DNA from: Pseudomonas sp. VD-NE ins
GTDB lineage: Bacteria > Pseudomonadota > Gammaproteobacteria > Pseudomonadales > Pseudomonadaceae
DNA length: 64,000 bases
Direction of reading: 5' to 3'
NCBI RefSeq assembly: GCF_031882575.1
Contig: NZ_CP134772.1
Location: forward strand, 4,483,001 to 4,547,000
Part shown: piece by piece, positions 1-7,590 of the stretch
Layout: each line of letters begins with the position of its first letter
Numbering within the stretch: the stretch's first letter is position 1
Position numbers and translations under genes: made by a program
Notes under the pieces: generated by a model
Seen by the model: the letters and a program-made list of their open reading frames with translations, nothing else
What the model was told of the DNA's origin: nothing
Database searches by the model: none

Positions 1-636
1 CTTAAGCATGTTGATAGAAGTTGGACGACGGGTTTGGATACTCCGGAAGTGCGTAAGCAGTTTGTCGAGTTCGTCCAGGGTTGGCCGGCGATCGCGCTCG
101 CGGCTTTTCATGTTGTAACCGAGCTTTTTTAATACTCGACGCGCGTCCGCCATTGAATGCGGATCCACCTCATAACCCCAAGCGGGGCGAGCGATCGAGA
201 GAACCGCGCCCAGGTGTGCGAGATCGTTGCCAGCGGTCTGAGGCTGAACGCCCCCACCCTCCTTGCCCATGCGCCATAACGCATACTCGACCAGGTGCTG
301 ACTGCTTATATCTCTGTCGTTCAACTTTCCCAGGTAGGACTCGCTGATCGCCCTCAACGTGCCAAGCTTCGTTTTCCCGAGAGGGCGCGCCTTGGTCATT
401 TCGGCCAGGTAGCGATCGATCATCTCCTTGATCGTCGCACCAGGTCGGTTCGCCCGCTCGATCGCACCTGGTTCGTCCAGTTCGGTTTCTCTTTTACGCA
501 CCCAAGCCTGTGCGGCCTGTTTTCGGGCGAAGGTCTGACTCTCTTGGTAAACTTGCGCCCCATCGCGAAACAGGCGTATCTGTGCCGTGTAACTGGTGCT
601 GCCGTCGGTGCGTTTCCGTGCTCTGATCGTGGCCAT
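1..636 (-). CDS. Tyrosine recombinase/integrase of a dusA-type genomic island, N-terminal part
   Basis: An open frame of 212 codons runs on the minus strand from an ATG at 636 to the window edge with no stop, so the C-terminal part is missing. The protein starts MATIRARKRTDGSSTSYTAQ, which matches the usual opening of phage and island integrases (a short basic beta-hairpin arm-binding domain). A helical core-binding domain follows, roughly residues 65-165 (IKEMIDRYLAEMTKARPLGK onward). The catalytic domain with the Arg-His-Arg-Tyr residues would lie left of the window and cannot be checked. The gene reads away from dusA and begins about 100 bases from it, the arrangement known for islands that integrate into the 5' end of dusA. 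It should catalyse insertion and excision of the island. Family assignment is firm; element identity is unknown. Confidence 0.85.
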   Translation of the reverse strand, partial: MATIRARKRTDGSTSYTAQIRLFRDGAQVYQESQTFARKQAAQAWVRKRETELDEPGAIERANRPGATIKEMIDRYLAEMTKARPLGKTKLGTLRAISESYLGKLNDRDISSQHLVEYALWRMGKEGGGVQPQTAGNDLAHLGAVLSIARPAWGYEVDPHSMADARRVLKKLGYNMKSRERDRRPTLDELDKLLTHFRSIQTRRPTSINMLK

Positions 637-738
637 CGTCAACTGGTACAATTGGAAAAGTGATTGGTACATTGTACCAACCGACCTCAGAAAACGCCTA
701 TTTACCCCCTGAAATCGGCCTAGAACACGTAGAGCAAA
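637..738. promoter_or_regulatory. Integrase-dusA gap with TGGTACA repeats and a 17-bp palindrome
   Basis: TGGTACA occurs at 644-650, 665-671 and again at 740-746, overlapping the dusA start. At 664-680 it forms the perfect inverted repeat TTGGTACATTGTACCAA (8 + 1 + 8). The first two copies are 21 bases apart, two helical turns. These could be integrase or excisionase arm sites, or an operator for the integrase promoter. The role is inference; the repeats are seen directly. Confidence 0.6.
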
Positions 739-1749
739 ATGGTACATAAATCAGCTATATACCCAACAAACACCGGCTCTACGCTGTCTAGAAGGTTCTC
801 CGTTGCGCCCATGATGGATTGGACCGACCGCCATTGCCGTTTCTTCCTACGCCTCCTGTCGAAGAACGCCCTGCTCTACACCGAAATGGTCACCACCGGC
901 GCACTCCTCAACGGCGATCACGAACGCTTCCTCCGTCACAACGAAGCCGAGCACCCTCTCGCATTGCAATTAGGCGGTAGCGTTCCGCTGGACCTGGCTG
1001 CCTGCGCGCGTATGGCCCAGGAACACGGTTACGACGAGGTAAACCTGAACGTCGGCTGCCCAAGCGATCGTGTGCAAAACAACATGATCGGCGCGTGCCT
1101 GATGGGTCACCCTCAACTGGTGGCGGATTGTGTGAAGGCAATGCAAGACGCGGTGTCGATTCCGGTAACGGTAAAGCACCGCATCGGCATCAACGGTCGG
1201 GACAGTTACGCGGAGCTGTGTGATTTCGTCGGCACCGTCCGCGATGCCGGGTGCACCAGTTTTACCGTGCATGCGCGGATTGCGATTCTGGAGGGGTTGT
1301 CGCCGAAGGAGAATCGTGACATTCCGCCGTTGCGCTATGACGTGGCGGCGCAGCTGAAGGCGGATTTTCCGGCGTTGGAGATTGTGCTGAATGGCGGGAT
1401 CAAGACGATGGAGGCTTGCCATGAGCATTTGCAGACGTTCGACGGTGTGATGTTGGGGCGTGAGGCTTATCACAATCCGTATTTGCTGGCGGAGGTGGAT
1501 CAGCAGTTGTTTGGCAGTTCGGCGCCGGTGACCAGTCGGGCTGAGGCGTTGGCGCAGTTGCGTCCTTATATAGCCGAGCATTTGCTGGCGGGTGGGGCGA
1601 TGCATCACATCACGCGGCATGTGCTGGGCTTGGGCACGGGGTTCCCGGGGGCGCGGAAATTCCGTCAGTTGTTGTCGGTGGACATTCACAAGGCCACGGA
1701 TCCGCTGGCGTTGCTGGATCAGGCGGCTGAGTTGCTTGAAGGTCGTTGA
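739..1749 (+). CDS. dusA: tRNA-dihydrouridine(20/20a) synthase DusA
   Basis: This flavoenzyme reduces U20/U20a in the tRNA D-loop using NADPH and FMN. The 336-residue protein has the family signature APMMDWTDRHCRFF at residues 23-36, the catalytic cysteine at 107 in NVGCPSDRVQ, and the FMN phosphate-binding NGGI near the middle of the barrel. Length is normal for DusA. The first 18 or so residues (MVHKSAIYPTNTGSTLSR) precede the conserved part and lie on the integrase side. They look like a replacement start supplied by the integrated element rather than the native N-terminus, which would keep the gene active after integration. It is followed by a good terminator at 1767-1800. Confidence 0.95.
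   Translation: MVHKSAIYPTNTGSTLSRRFSVAPMMDWTDRHCRFFLRLLSKNALLYTEMVTTGALLNGDHERFLRHNEAEHPLALQLGGSVPLDLAACARMAQEHGYDEVNLNVGCPSDRVQNNMIGACLMGHPQLVADCVKAMQDAVSIPVTVKHRIGINGRDSYAELCDFVGTVRDAGCTSFTVHARIAILEGLSPKENRDIPPLRYDVAAQLKADFPALEIVLNGGIKTMEACHEHLQTFDGVMLGREAYHNPYLLAEVDQQLFGSSAPVTSRAEALAQLRPYIAEHLLAGGAMHHITRHVLGLGTGFPGARKFRQLLSVDIHKATDPLALLDQAAELLEGR
793..830. other. Predicted attachment site of the island inside the 5' end of dusA
   Basis: The conserved dusA segment encoding FSVAPMMDWTD lies here, with a 21-base core at 805-825 (GCGCCCATGATGGATTGGAC and one more base). Islands that use dusA recombine within this part of the gene. The exact crossover cannot be placed because the other att copy lies outside the window. 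Location is inferred from family knowledge. Confidence 0.45.
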
Positions 1750-1766
1750 CTGAAGTTTTGAATGTG

Positions 1767-1800
1767 CGGGCGATGCATGAGCGTCGCCCGTTGTTTTGTT
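1767..1800 (+). terminator. Rho-independent terminator after dusA
   Basis: A 10-bp stem (CGGGCGATGC at 1767-1776 against GCGTCGCCCG at 1781-1790, one G-T pair) with loop ATGA is followed by TTGTTTTGTT. It sits between dusA and the next gene and argues against any start of that gene upstream of 1800. Confidence 0.85.
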
Positions 1801-1824
1801 GTACTGACAGGATGTCTTTCGTTT

Positions 1825-2196
1825 ATGCCCGCGTTTACTTTTTCTGCTTTCAAGCGTTTCACCCTCCTCGCTTTGTTCAGTTTCACTTCCGACGTTTATG
1901 CGCACTGCGACGGCTTTTGCATGGGCCGTACCGATACGCCGTGGGAGGTGACGCAGTTTTCCGGCTTCACTTTGGTGTCTTTAATCCTTGCACCTATTTC
2001 GTCTAGCCAGGAAACGACCGACAGTCACAAGCGCGTTTACTCCGCCGAGGAGCAAGAAGACGCGCGACTCTATCTGGCCAGCGACGGCATGCTGCAGGCC
2101 GCGTATTTCACGTCGGCCTTGCAGCGCTTCCGCCAGGAGTCGCCGGATTCGGCGCTAAACGATCTCGCCGTTGCGGCGTTGATCAGCGCTCAGTGA
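1825..2196 (+). CDS. Small exported protein, DUF2388-like
   Basis: A 123-residue protein with an N-terminal hydrophobic stretch (MPAFTFSAFKRFTLLALFSF) that looks like a signal peptide ending near DVYA. The C-terminal half (ARLYLASDGMLQAAYFTSAL, then ALNDLAVAALISAQ) resembles the ASDG...R...L-A-AI pattern of DUF2388 proteins, short exported proteins of unknown function common in Pseudomonas. The start at 1825 is chosen over the longer frame from 1762 because the terminator at 1767-1800 would fall inside the longer form and because it gives a proper signal peptide. The ribosome binding site is weak. Function unknown. Confidence 0.65.
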   Translation: MPAFTFSAFKRFTLLALFSFTSDVYAHCDGFCMGRTDTPWEVTQFSGFTLVSLILAPISSSQETTDSHKRVYSAEEQEDARLYLASDGMLQAAYFTSALQRFRQESPDSALNDLAVAALISAQ

Positions 2197-3030
2197 TCAG
2201 GCGGCCGCTGCGGCGGTCCAGTTGACCCAGCCAAACAGCCACGTTGCCAGAATCAACAAACCAAAGGCGATCCGATACCAGGCGAACGCGGCGTAGCTGT
2301 GGTTGGCAATAAACTTGAGCAGGCCGCGTACGGCGATCATCGCGAAGATAAACGCGGTGACGAAGCCAAGGGCGAAGACTGGCAGGTCGTTGGGCTGGAA
2401 CAGGTCGCGGTATTTGTAGCCGGAGTACACGGCGGCGCCGACCATGGTGGGCATGGCGAGGAAGAACGAGAACTCAGTGGCTGCCTTGCGCGACAGGCCG
2501 AAGAGCAGGCCGCCGATGATGGTCGAGCCGGAGCGCGAGGTGCCGGGAATCATCGCCAGGCATTGTACGAAACCGACTTTCAGTGCGTGAGACCAGCGCA
2601 TGTCGTCGACGTGTTCGACGCTGATCACATGGCTGCGCTGTTCGGCCCACAGCATGATGATGCCGCCGACGACCAGTGCCACGGCGACGGTGATCGGGTT
2701 GAACAGGTATTCGTGGATCGCATCCGCGAACAATACGCCCAAGACCACGGCGGGCAGAAAGGCGATCAGCAAGTTGAGGGTGAAGCGTTGCGCATTACGT
2801 TCGGTAGGCAGGCCTTTGATGATGTCGAAGATCTTCGGTCGAAACTCCCAGACGACGGCAAGAATGGCACCCAGTTGAATAATGATGTTGAAGGCCATGG
2901 CGCGTTCACCGCCGAATTCCAGCAAGTCGGCGACGATGATCTGGTGGCCGGTACTCGAGATCGGCAGGAACTCGGTCAGGCCTTCTACCGCACCTAATAT
3001 CAACACCTGGAAAAGGGTCCAGAAATCCAT
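2197..3030 (-). CDS. uppP: Undecaprenyl-diphosphatase UppP (BacA family)
   Basis: This membrane enzyme dephosphorylates undecaprenyl diphosphate, recycling the lipid carrier for peptidoglycan and Wzx/Wzy polysaccharides. The 277-residue protein carries both family signatures: [15 protein letters not shown] at residues 16-30 and [13 protein letters not shown] in the second half, with about eight hydrophobic segments. The start at 3030 follows a clear GGAGG; a longer frame to 3078 adds residues not typical of the family. The gene ends next to the convergent DUF2388-like gene. Its place beside an exopolysaccharide locus that consumes the same carrier is suggestive, but uppP is also a housekeeping gene. 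Confidence 0.95.
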   Translation of the reverse strand: MDFWTLFQVLILGAVEGLTEFLPISSTGHQIIVADLLEFGGERAMAFNIIIQLGAILAVVWEFRPKIFDIIKGLPTERNAQRFTLNLLIAFLPAVVLGVLFADAIHEYLFNPITVAVALVVGGIIMLWAEQRSHVISVEHVDDMRWSHALKVGFVQCLAMIPGTSRSGSTIIGGLLFGLSRKAATEFSFFLAMPTMVGAAVYSGYKYRDLFQPNDLPVFALGFVTAFIFAMIAVRGLLKFIANHSYAAFAWYRIAFGLLILATWLFGWVNWTAAAAA

Positions 3031-3510
3031 TAATCCTCCGTCAGAGCGCTCTTTGGGCGAGCGACCGGGTAATAACACTCAGGGGTTGAGTATCTGCAGT
3101 GAGACCATTGACATACATAAACGCAAAAGTTCATCAGCCACAAAGATTACGTCTTATTAAAAGACACACTCAAGCCATGTTAGTAATCGTCGGCTGACGA
3201 ACTACGCAGAAAATATTTAGGCCTTTTTGCAGAAAAAAGTTGCTCTGGCAATAAAGTGTGATCAATATCACATTATGCAGAGATGGCCAGACAGTGGCAG
3301 ATGGACATAGACAAAGCCATCGCAATAAGCTCAAAATAGTGGCACCATTGCATATCGCCACCATCTAAGCAGTAGTTCACCCCTCCGAGAAAATCAACTA
3401 AAAGCTTGAAAAGCTTAATTATTGTTAGAAAACTCGGGAGCCACGTCTAAAAATCGCGTGAATGTTACCAATTGTCAGTCACAGATGAGAACCGGTGCTT
3501 TAACATCCCG
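3031..3510. other. 480-base AT-rich regulatory interval between uppP and the first regulator
   Basis: No convincing gene; the small frame at 3170-3364 has no recognisable features. It holds a perfect CRP/Vfr-type palindrome (3257-3272) and a GTGGCACCATTGC segment near 3338 that resembles part of the motif shared by the exopolysaccharide promoters. A repeat of AAGCTT also occurs at about 3400-3416. Promoters for both divergent genes must lie here. Confidence 0.6.
3257..3272. promoter_or_regulatory. Perfect CRP/Vfr-type binding palindrome
   Basis: TGTGATCAATATCACA matches the consensus TGTGA-N6-TCACA exactly, with an additional A-T rich flank. In Pseudomonas the CRP homologue Vfr recognises such sites. 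It lies about 230 bases upstream of both uppP and the winged-helix regulator at 3511, so its target gene is not certain. Confidence 0.7.
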
Positions 3511-4278
3511 ATGTCAGCACTTAATTCGAGTCAATGCATGATGCTCTCAGGGAACTTGGCGACTAGAAGTCCGCGCCCGACAAATGACGAACCTGGTGTT
3601 CTTACTCTGGGTCGTACCCGTGGCGTGGCTGAACATTTCAAAGCGCTAGTCGCCCAGCATTTACGCACTGATATGGCGCTCGAAGCCGATGCGTACACTA
3701 GTTCATATCAGTTGAATGAACAGTCTGGTTCGTATCGAGCCATCTTCCTGGTTATCGACAGCCCCCAGGCCCTCGAAGACAATCTTGCGCTGGTCGAGAA
3801 CCTGCGCAGCGACAACTTGAAGCCGATCATTTGCGCGGTCATCACCGGTCGCGGCGCCTTCAACAAGATCAAATATTATCTGGCTGGCGCGGATGTTTGT
3901 ATCAAGCTCAATACCCTTTCCGACGATGGCGCCGAGTTGCTGGGCGAGTTCTTCAATAGCGAAGAATGGCAACGCGATATCGATCTGACGCTTGATCCGA
4001 CCCGTATCTGTCTGATGGGCACCAGCAAGAAACTCGATATCTCGTTTGCCGAAATGAAGATCCTCGAAGCGTTCGCGCAAACCAGCAACCACATTCTGAG
4101 CCATGATGAAATCGCCAGCATCATGGGCCTCAATACCAATTTCTACGACCCTCGCGCACTGGAGAAATCAATCAGTCGCTTGCGTGGAAAAATCAAGGAC
4201 ATGTATGGTACAAACGCGATTCAGAGCATTCGCGGCTATGGCTATCGCCTGCTGCGGGGTCTGATATCGACTGCCTGA
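3511..4278 (+). CDS. Winged-helix transcriptional regulator with a degenerate receiver-like domain
   Basis: The C-terminal part (about residues 170-255) is an OmpR/PhoB-type winged helix: FAEMKILEAFAQTSNHILSH, then the recognition helix region ALEKSISRLRGKIKDMYG and the wing IQSIRGYGYRLL. The N-terminal part (about 25-155) has the outline of a receiver domain, with AIFLVIDSP where the phosphoacceptor strand would be and GADVCIKLN where the conserved lysine stands, but the acidic pair at the start is absent. It is therefore probably not a normal phosphorylated response regulator. No kinase gene is nearby. The start ATG at 3511 gives 255 residues; a TTG at 3472 is possible, and neither has a strong ribosome binding site. 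Position suggests control of the adjacent exopolysaccharide genes; this is inference. Confidence 0.7.
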   Translation: MSALNSSQCMMLSGNLATRSPRPTNDEPGVLTLGRTRGVAEHFKALVAQHLRTDMALEADAYTSSYQLNEQSGSYRAIFLVIDSPQALEDNLALVENLRSDNLKPIICAVITGRGAFNKIKYYLAGADVCIKLNTLSDDGAELLGEFFNSEEWQRDIDLTLDPTRICLMGTSKKLDISFAEMKILEAFAQTSNHILSHDEIASIMGLNTNFYDPRALEKSISRLRGKIKDMYGTNAIQSIRGYGYRLLRGLISTA

Positions 4279-4557
4279 CTCTCGGGCAGCCTTCCCTTTT
4301 GCATACGTACGAAGGATCGTCTGATGCAACCATATAGCTCCTGTTCTGCTTCACGCCTGTTTGAAATCAAGCAATTGAATGAGCGCGACAACACGACCCA
4401 TAACAATAAAACTCCATAACATAGCAGCAGATCGAGTGGAATTTATCGAGGGCCAATCTTGGGCCCAGACCCTGCCTATCGATTACTTCCGAGGAAGTCA
4501 TTGCTCGCCTGCCGATTTTTCTTTTAGCCAATTTTGGTGTGTATTTAGGAGAGAGAC

Positions 4558-5190
4558 ATGGAAACTAGTACAACCCTCCCAAGGAAATATTTTGTTGTCG
4601 TGACTCACAGTACAACGTCGCAACGTGAACTGGAGAGCATGCTGTCCAGTGAACGTTTCAATTCGTTTGAAGGGGTTGATTCGCCCTCTTCCGCTCCAAT
4701 GGTGATGGAGTTCACATATCCAGGCATCAGTCGCAAAAACGCCCCGCGCAGTATCGAACATGATACTCAGCGAATACTGGCCACGCTCGAGTCCGAATGG
4801 CGGGCAGCGCAATCGGCTAATCCTTTCCAGAATGTCCCGGCCATCACCGGGGAAACCCGCAATATGCCGCCCGCCATTGAAGGTGATATGCCCGGCAATG
4901 AAACCTGGCATCTTGATCCGGCTCAGGGTGCACTGGTCAAAGAGGGTGTCGAAATCAACCTGACTGGCCTGGAAACAGCATTGGTCAGGAAAATGCTCAG
5001 CCATGAAGAGCGTGTTGTCAGTCGTGACGAGCTGATCCTCAGCATCGGTCGAGAACCGGAACAATATCGCGGTCTGGAAATGTGCCTGAGTCGCTTGCAA
5101 GACAAATTCAAAAGCGCCAGTAATGGAGAGCGACTGTTTCGTGCCGTCAGAAACCGCGGTTATTGCCTGATTCAGGAAATCGTCGCGTAA
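4558..5190 (+). CDS. Second winged-helix regulator, no receiver domain
   Basis: The 210-residue protein ends in an OmpR-type winged helix (about 130-208: INLTGLETALVRKMLSHEER, SRDELI, LEMCLSRLQDKFK, FRAVRNRGYCLI). The first 35 residues (KYFVVVTHSTTSQRELESML) could be a remnant of a receiver strand and helix, and a long unstructured-looking linker follows. It shares the domain plan, not close identity, with the regulator at 3511. The start follows AGGAGAGAG seven or so bases upstream. Lying between the other regulator and the first exopolysaccharide gene, it is a likely local regulator; its signal and targets are unknown. Confidence 0.7.
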   Translation: METSTTLPRKYFVVVTHSTTSQRELESMLSSERFNSFEGVDSPSSAPMVMEFTYPGISRKNAPRSIEHDTQRILATLESEWRAAQSANPFQNVPAITGETRNMPPAIEGDMPGNETWHLDPAQGALVKEGVEINLTGLETALVRKMLSHEERVVSRDELILSIGREPEQYRGLEMCLSRLQDKFKSASNGERLFRAVRNRGYCLIQEIVA

Positions 5191-5580
5191 CCACGAAAAT
5201 CTCCACGAACAGAACAAACAGAAAAAGTGCGATTACAAAAACAACAAGAGCACTCTGTTTGGCTTCATCTTCCTCCTTGAATTAAACATTCCCTGCCTCC
5301 ACCCCTCCAACAGTAACAAATACAACATACTTTATTCACCCCTCGCTCTACGACCTTTTCTAACACCCTTCTATTTAATTATTAAAAAGTTGGCACTGTG
5401 CCATCTTGTTAGAACTCGTCAGACACCATTCCAGCCAATAACTTAGTCTATTGACTGACGACAGTTCGGCATATCGATGTTGTTACCTCAGGACACTCGT
5501 TAGAACAAAAACAATAAGTCTGCATAACAACTCGGATTTCAACTGTTGAAACCTGAATGGACGTCTTTTGGGGATACCGT
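5191..5580. other. 390-base AT-rich leader upstream of the priming transferase
   Basis: No gene is seen. The interval contains the TGGCACTGTGCCA palindrome at 5391-5403 and a run of A/T-rich sequence at about 5370-5390. It should hold the promoter and a long untranslated leader for the transferase at 5581. Confidence 0.55.
5391..5414. promoter_or_regulatory. Exopolysaccharide promoter motif, copy A (TGGCACTGTGCCA palindrome)
   Basis: TGGCACTGTGCCA is a perfect 6-1-6 inverted repeat followed by TCTTGTTAGAA. The GCACT..GTGCCATC..TTGTT.GAA order recurs at 25567-25593 upstream of the glycosidase and wzb. It lies about 170 bases before the priming transferase. A shared operator is inferred. Confidence 0.45.
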
Positions 5581-6975
5581 ATGGATCTTTCTCTAAGTAT
5601 CAATCGAAGCACAGGCCTCAAGGGACTGACCTTTTGGGGCCAATGGGCGCTGGCACAAGGCTTTGTGGTGACGCTGTTGTTCATACTCGCCGAGCAGCAC
5701 ACCGGTACGGTCGCGTTTTACTACCGGATGTGTGCAACGCTGGCGGTACTGGCGTCGGTGCCGGCTTATACGTTTAGCGGTGTTTATCGCAAGCGTGACA
5801 ATTACCTGACCGGTCTTGGTCGACTGTTTATGGGTTGGTCGATGACCATGGCGGCGCTGGCGTGCATCGCCTTTGTCTGCCAGGCCGATGAGCTGTTTTC
5901 GCGGCAGGTGATTCTGAGCTGGGCGGTATATGGCTTCCTCGGTCAGGCGTTTCTCTACGCTCCGCTGCATGCGTTTTCCAAGTACTACCAGCGCTCGCGG
6001 AAAAGCGAGCACAAGACGCTGATCGTCGGCACCGGCGAACTGGCGTTGGGTCTGGCGAAGAAGCTCAGCCAACTGGAAAATCTGCCGTTGGTAGGTTTGG
6101 TCAGCAATGGTGATGTGTCTGCGCTGGGTTCGGATGCACCGCGCGTTGTTGGCGATCAGGAGCAACTGCTGGAGCTGATCGAGGCGCACGACATCCGTCG
6201 CTTGTACATCACCCTGCCGTTGTGTGAAGCCGCGAAAATCGAAGCGATTTATGGCGATTTGCTCGGCGCCAACGTCGATGTGGTGTGGGTGCCGGACTTG
6301 AACAGTCTGACCCTGCTCAATCACTCGGTGAAGGTCGTGGACGGTCTGCCAGCGATCTACTTGAACGAGAGCCCGCTGACCAGCCGCCCTACCGCTGCTT
6401 TGAGCAAGAGCCTGGTCGAGAAAACCGTGGCCTTCCTGGCGATCATCGCGCTGAGTCCGATCCTGCTGATCATTGCGCTGGCGGTGAAGATCAACTCGCC
6501 TGGCCCGGTGTTCTTTAAACAGGATCGCCATGGCTGGAACGGCAAGGTGATCAAGGTCTGGAAGTTCCGCTCGATGCGTGTTCACGATGACCGTGACGTG
6601 AAGCAAGCCAGCCGTAATGATTCGCGCATTACCGCAGTCGGCCGCTTTATCCGCCGCACTTCGCTGGACGAATTGCCGCAACTGTTCAACGTGCTGCAAG
6701 GGCATATGGCTCTGGTCGGCCCACGCCCGCACGCTGTTGCGCACAACAACTACTACTCGGGGAAAATCCTCGCGTACATGGCGCGTCACCGGATTAAACC
6801 GGGGATCACCGGGCTGGCCCAGATCAGCGGCTGCCGTGGTGAGACGGACACCATCGACAAGATGCAGAAGCGTGTCGAGATTGACCTGCAGTACATCAAC
6901 AGCTGGTCGTTGTGGCTGGATCTGAAGATCCTGGTGAAGACACCGTTTACGTTGCTGTCGAAGGATATTTACTGA
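5581..6975 (+). CDS. Undecaprenyl-phosphate hexose (glucose) phosphotransferase, WcaJ/PslA family
   Basis: This inner-membrane enzyme starts each repeat unit by moving hexose-1-phosphate from a UDP-sugar to undecaprenyl phosphate. The 464-residue protein has four N-terminal membrane segments, a central nucleotide-binding-like fold (TLIVGTGELALGLAKKLSQL), then a fifth hydrophobic segment (about residues 280-305) and the catalytic bacterial sugar transferase domain: SPGPVFFKQDRHGWNG, VWKFRSMRV, DELPQLFNVLQG, ALVGPRPHAV and KPGITGLAQISG. The family usually uses glucose-1-phosphate, but galactose cannot be excluded. The start at 5581 has GGGGA nine bases upstream; 5557 would add eight residues. 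It is followed by a strong terminator and is the only gene of this operon. Confidence 0.9.
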   Translation: MDLSLSINRSTGLKGLTFWGQWALAQGFVVTLLFILAEQHTGTVAFYYRMCATLAVLASVPAYTFSGVYRKRDNYLTGLGRLFMGWSMTMAALACIAFVCQADELFSRQVILSWAVYGFLGQAFLYAPLHAFSKYYQRSRKSEHKTLIVGTGELALGLAKKLSQLENLPLVGLVSNGDVSALGSDAPRVVGDQEQLLELIEAHDIRRLYITLPLCEAAKIEAIYGDLLGANVDVVWVPDLNSLTLLNHSVKVVDGLPAIYLNESPLTSRPTAALSKSLVEKTVAFLAIIALSPILLIIALAVKINSPGPVFFKQDRHGWNGKVIKVWKFRSMRVHDDRDVKQASRNDSRITAVGRFIRRTSLDELPQLFNVLQGHMALVGPRPHAVAHNNYYSGKILAYMARHRIKPGITGLAQISGCRGETDTIDKMQKRVEIDLQYINSWSLWLDLKILVKTPFTLLSKDIY

Positions 6976-6995
6976 GGTTTGAAGCTGGATACCGC

Positions 6996-7019
6996 AAGGG
7001 GACGAAAGTCCCCTTTTTT
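6996..7019 (+). terminator. Terminator after the priming transferase
   Basis: AAGGGGAC (6996-7003), loop GAAA, GTCCCCTT (7008-7015) and a T run form a typical intrinsic terminator about 20 bases after the stop codon. Confidence 0.9.
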
Positions 7020-7059
7020 GTGCGTGGGATTTGGGAGCGGCGCTGGATTGCGGGTGAAT

Positions 7060-7567
7060 GCAAAAACTGTGGGAGCTGGCTTGCCAGCGATGGCGGTGGG
7101 TCAGCCAATATCAATATTGAATGTGCCGACCTCATCGCTGGCAAGCCAGCTCCCACAGGGATTCGGGATTGGTTCGGGATTTGTGCTGTGACTAATAACC
7201 AACGTAGGCCTTCGCCTGCTCGCGATGGCGGTGGGTCAGGCAACAACAATGTTGAATGTGCCGGCCTCTTCGCTGGCAAGCCAGCTCCCACAGGATTCGG
7301 GATTGGTTCGGGATTTGTGCTGTGACAAATAACCAATGTAGGCCTTCGCCTGCTCGCGATGGCGGTGGGTCAGGCAACACCAATGTTGAATGTGCCGGCC
7401 TCTTCGCTGGCAAGCCAGCTCCCACAGGGATTCGGGGTTGGTTCGGGATTTGTGCTGTGACAAATAACCAATGTAGGCCTTCGCCTGCTCGCGATGGCGG
7501 TGAGTCCGGCAGCGGAGATATCGGCTGGTCGGACGCTTTCGCGAGCAGGCTCGCTCCCACAGGTTTA
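7060..7567. repeat. Tandem array of REP doublets, unit about 135 bp
   Basis: Paired REP palindromes (GTGGGAGCTGGCTTGCCAGC and its complement, plus TGTAGGCCTTCGCCTGCTCG) occur in tandem. The phrase TGTGCTGTGAC recurs at 7182, 7316 and 7451, giving unit lengths of 134 and 135 bases that are nearly identical. The last unit ends in a different REP type (GCGAGCAGGCTCGCTCCCAC). The array fills the gap between convergent operons. Open frames across it are by-products of the repeats. Confidence 0.9.
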
Positions 7568-7590
7568 TGGGGTGCTTCGGTGATCCGCGC

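Noticed and set aside
81..663. Two plus-strand frames at the left end
   Set aside because: They are opposite the integrase frame, which is open over 212 codons with a clear integrase N-terminus.
3170..3364. Minus-strand frame of 64 codons in the uppP-regulator gap
   Set aside because: No ribosome site and no conserved feature; it would cover the Vfr-type site.
4379..4603. Plus-strand frame of 74 codons between the two regulators
   Set aside because: It overlaps the start and ribosome site of the gene at 4558 and has no domain.
5391..5410. RpoN (-24/-12) promoter suggested by TTGGCAC
   Set aside because: The GC of the -12 element is absent at the needed spacing; the palindrome explains the sequence better.
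7060..7567. CRISPR-like repeat pattern
   Set aside because: Units are about 135 bases with internal inverted REP pairs, the spacers are not unique and no cas gene is present.
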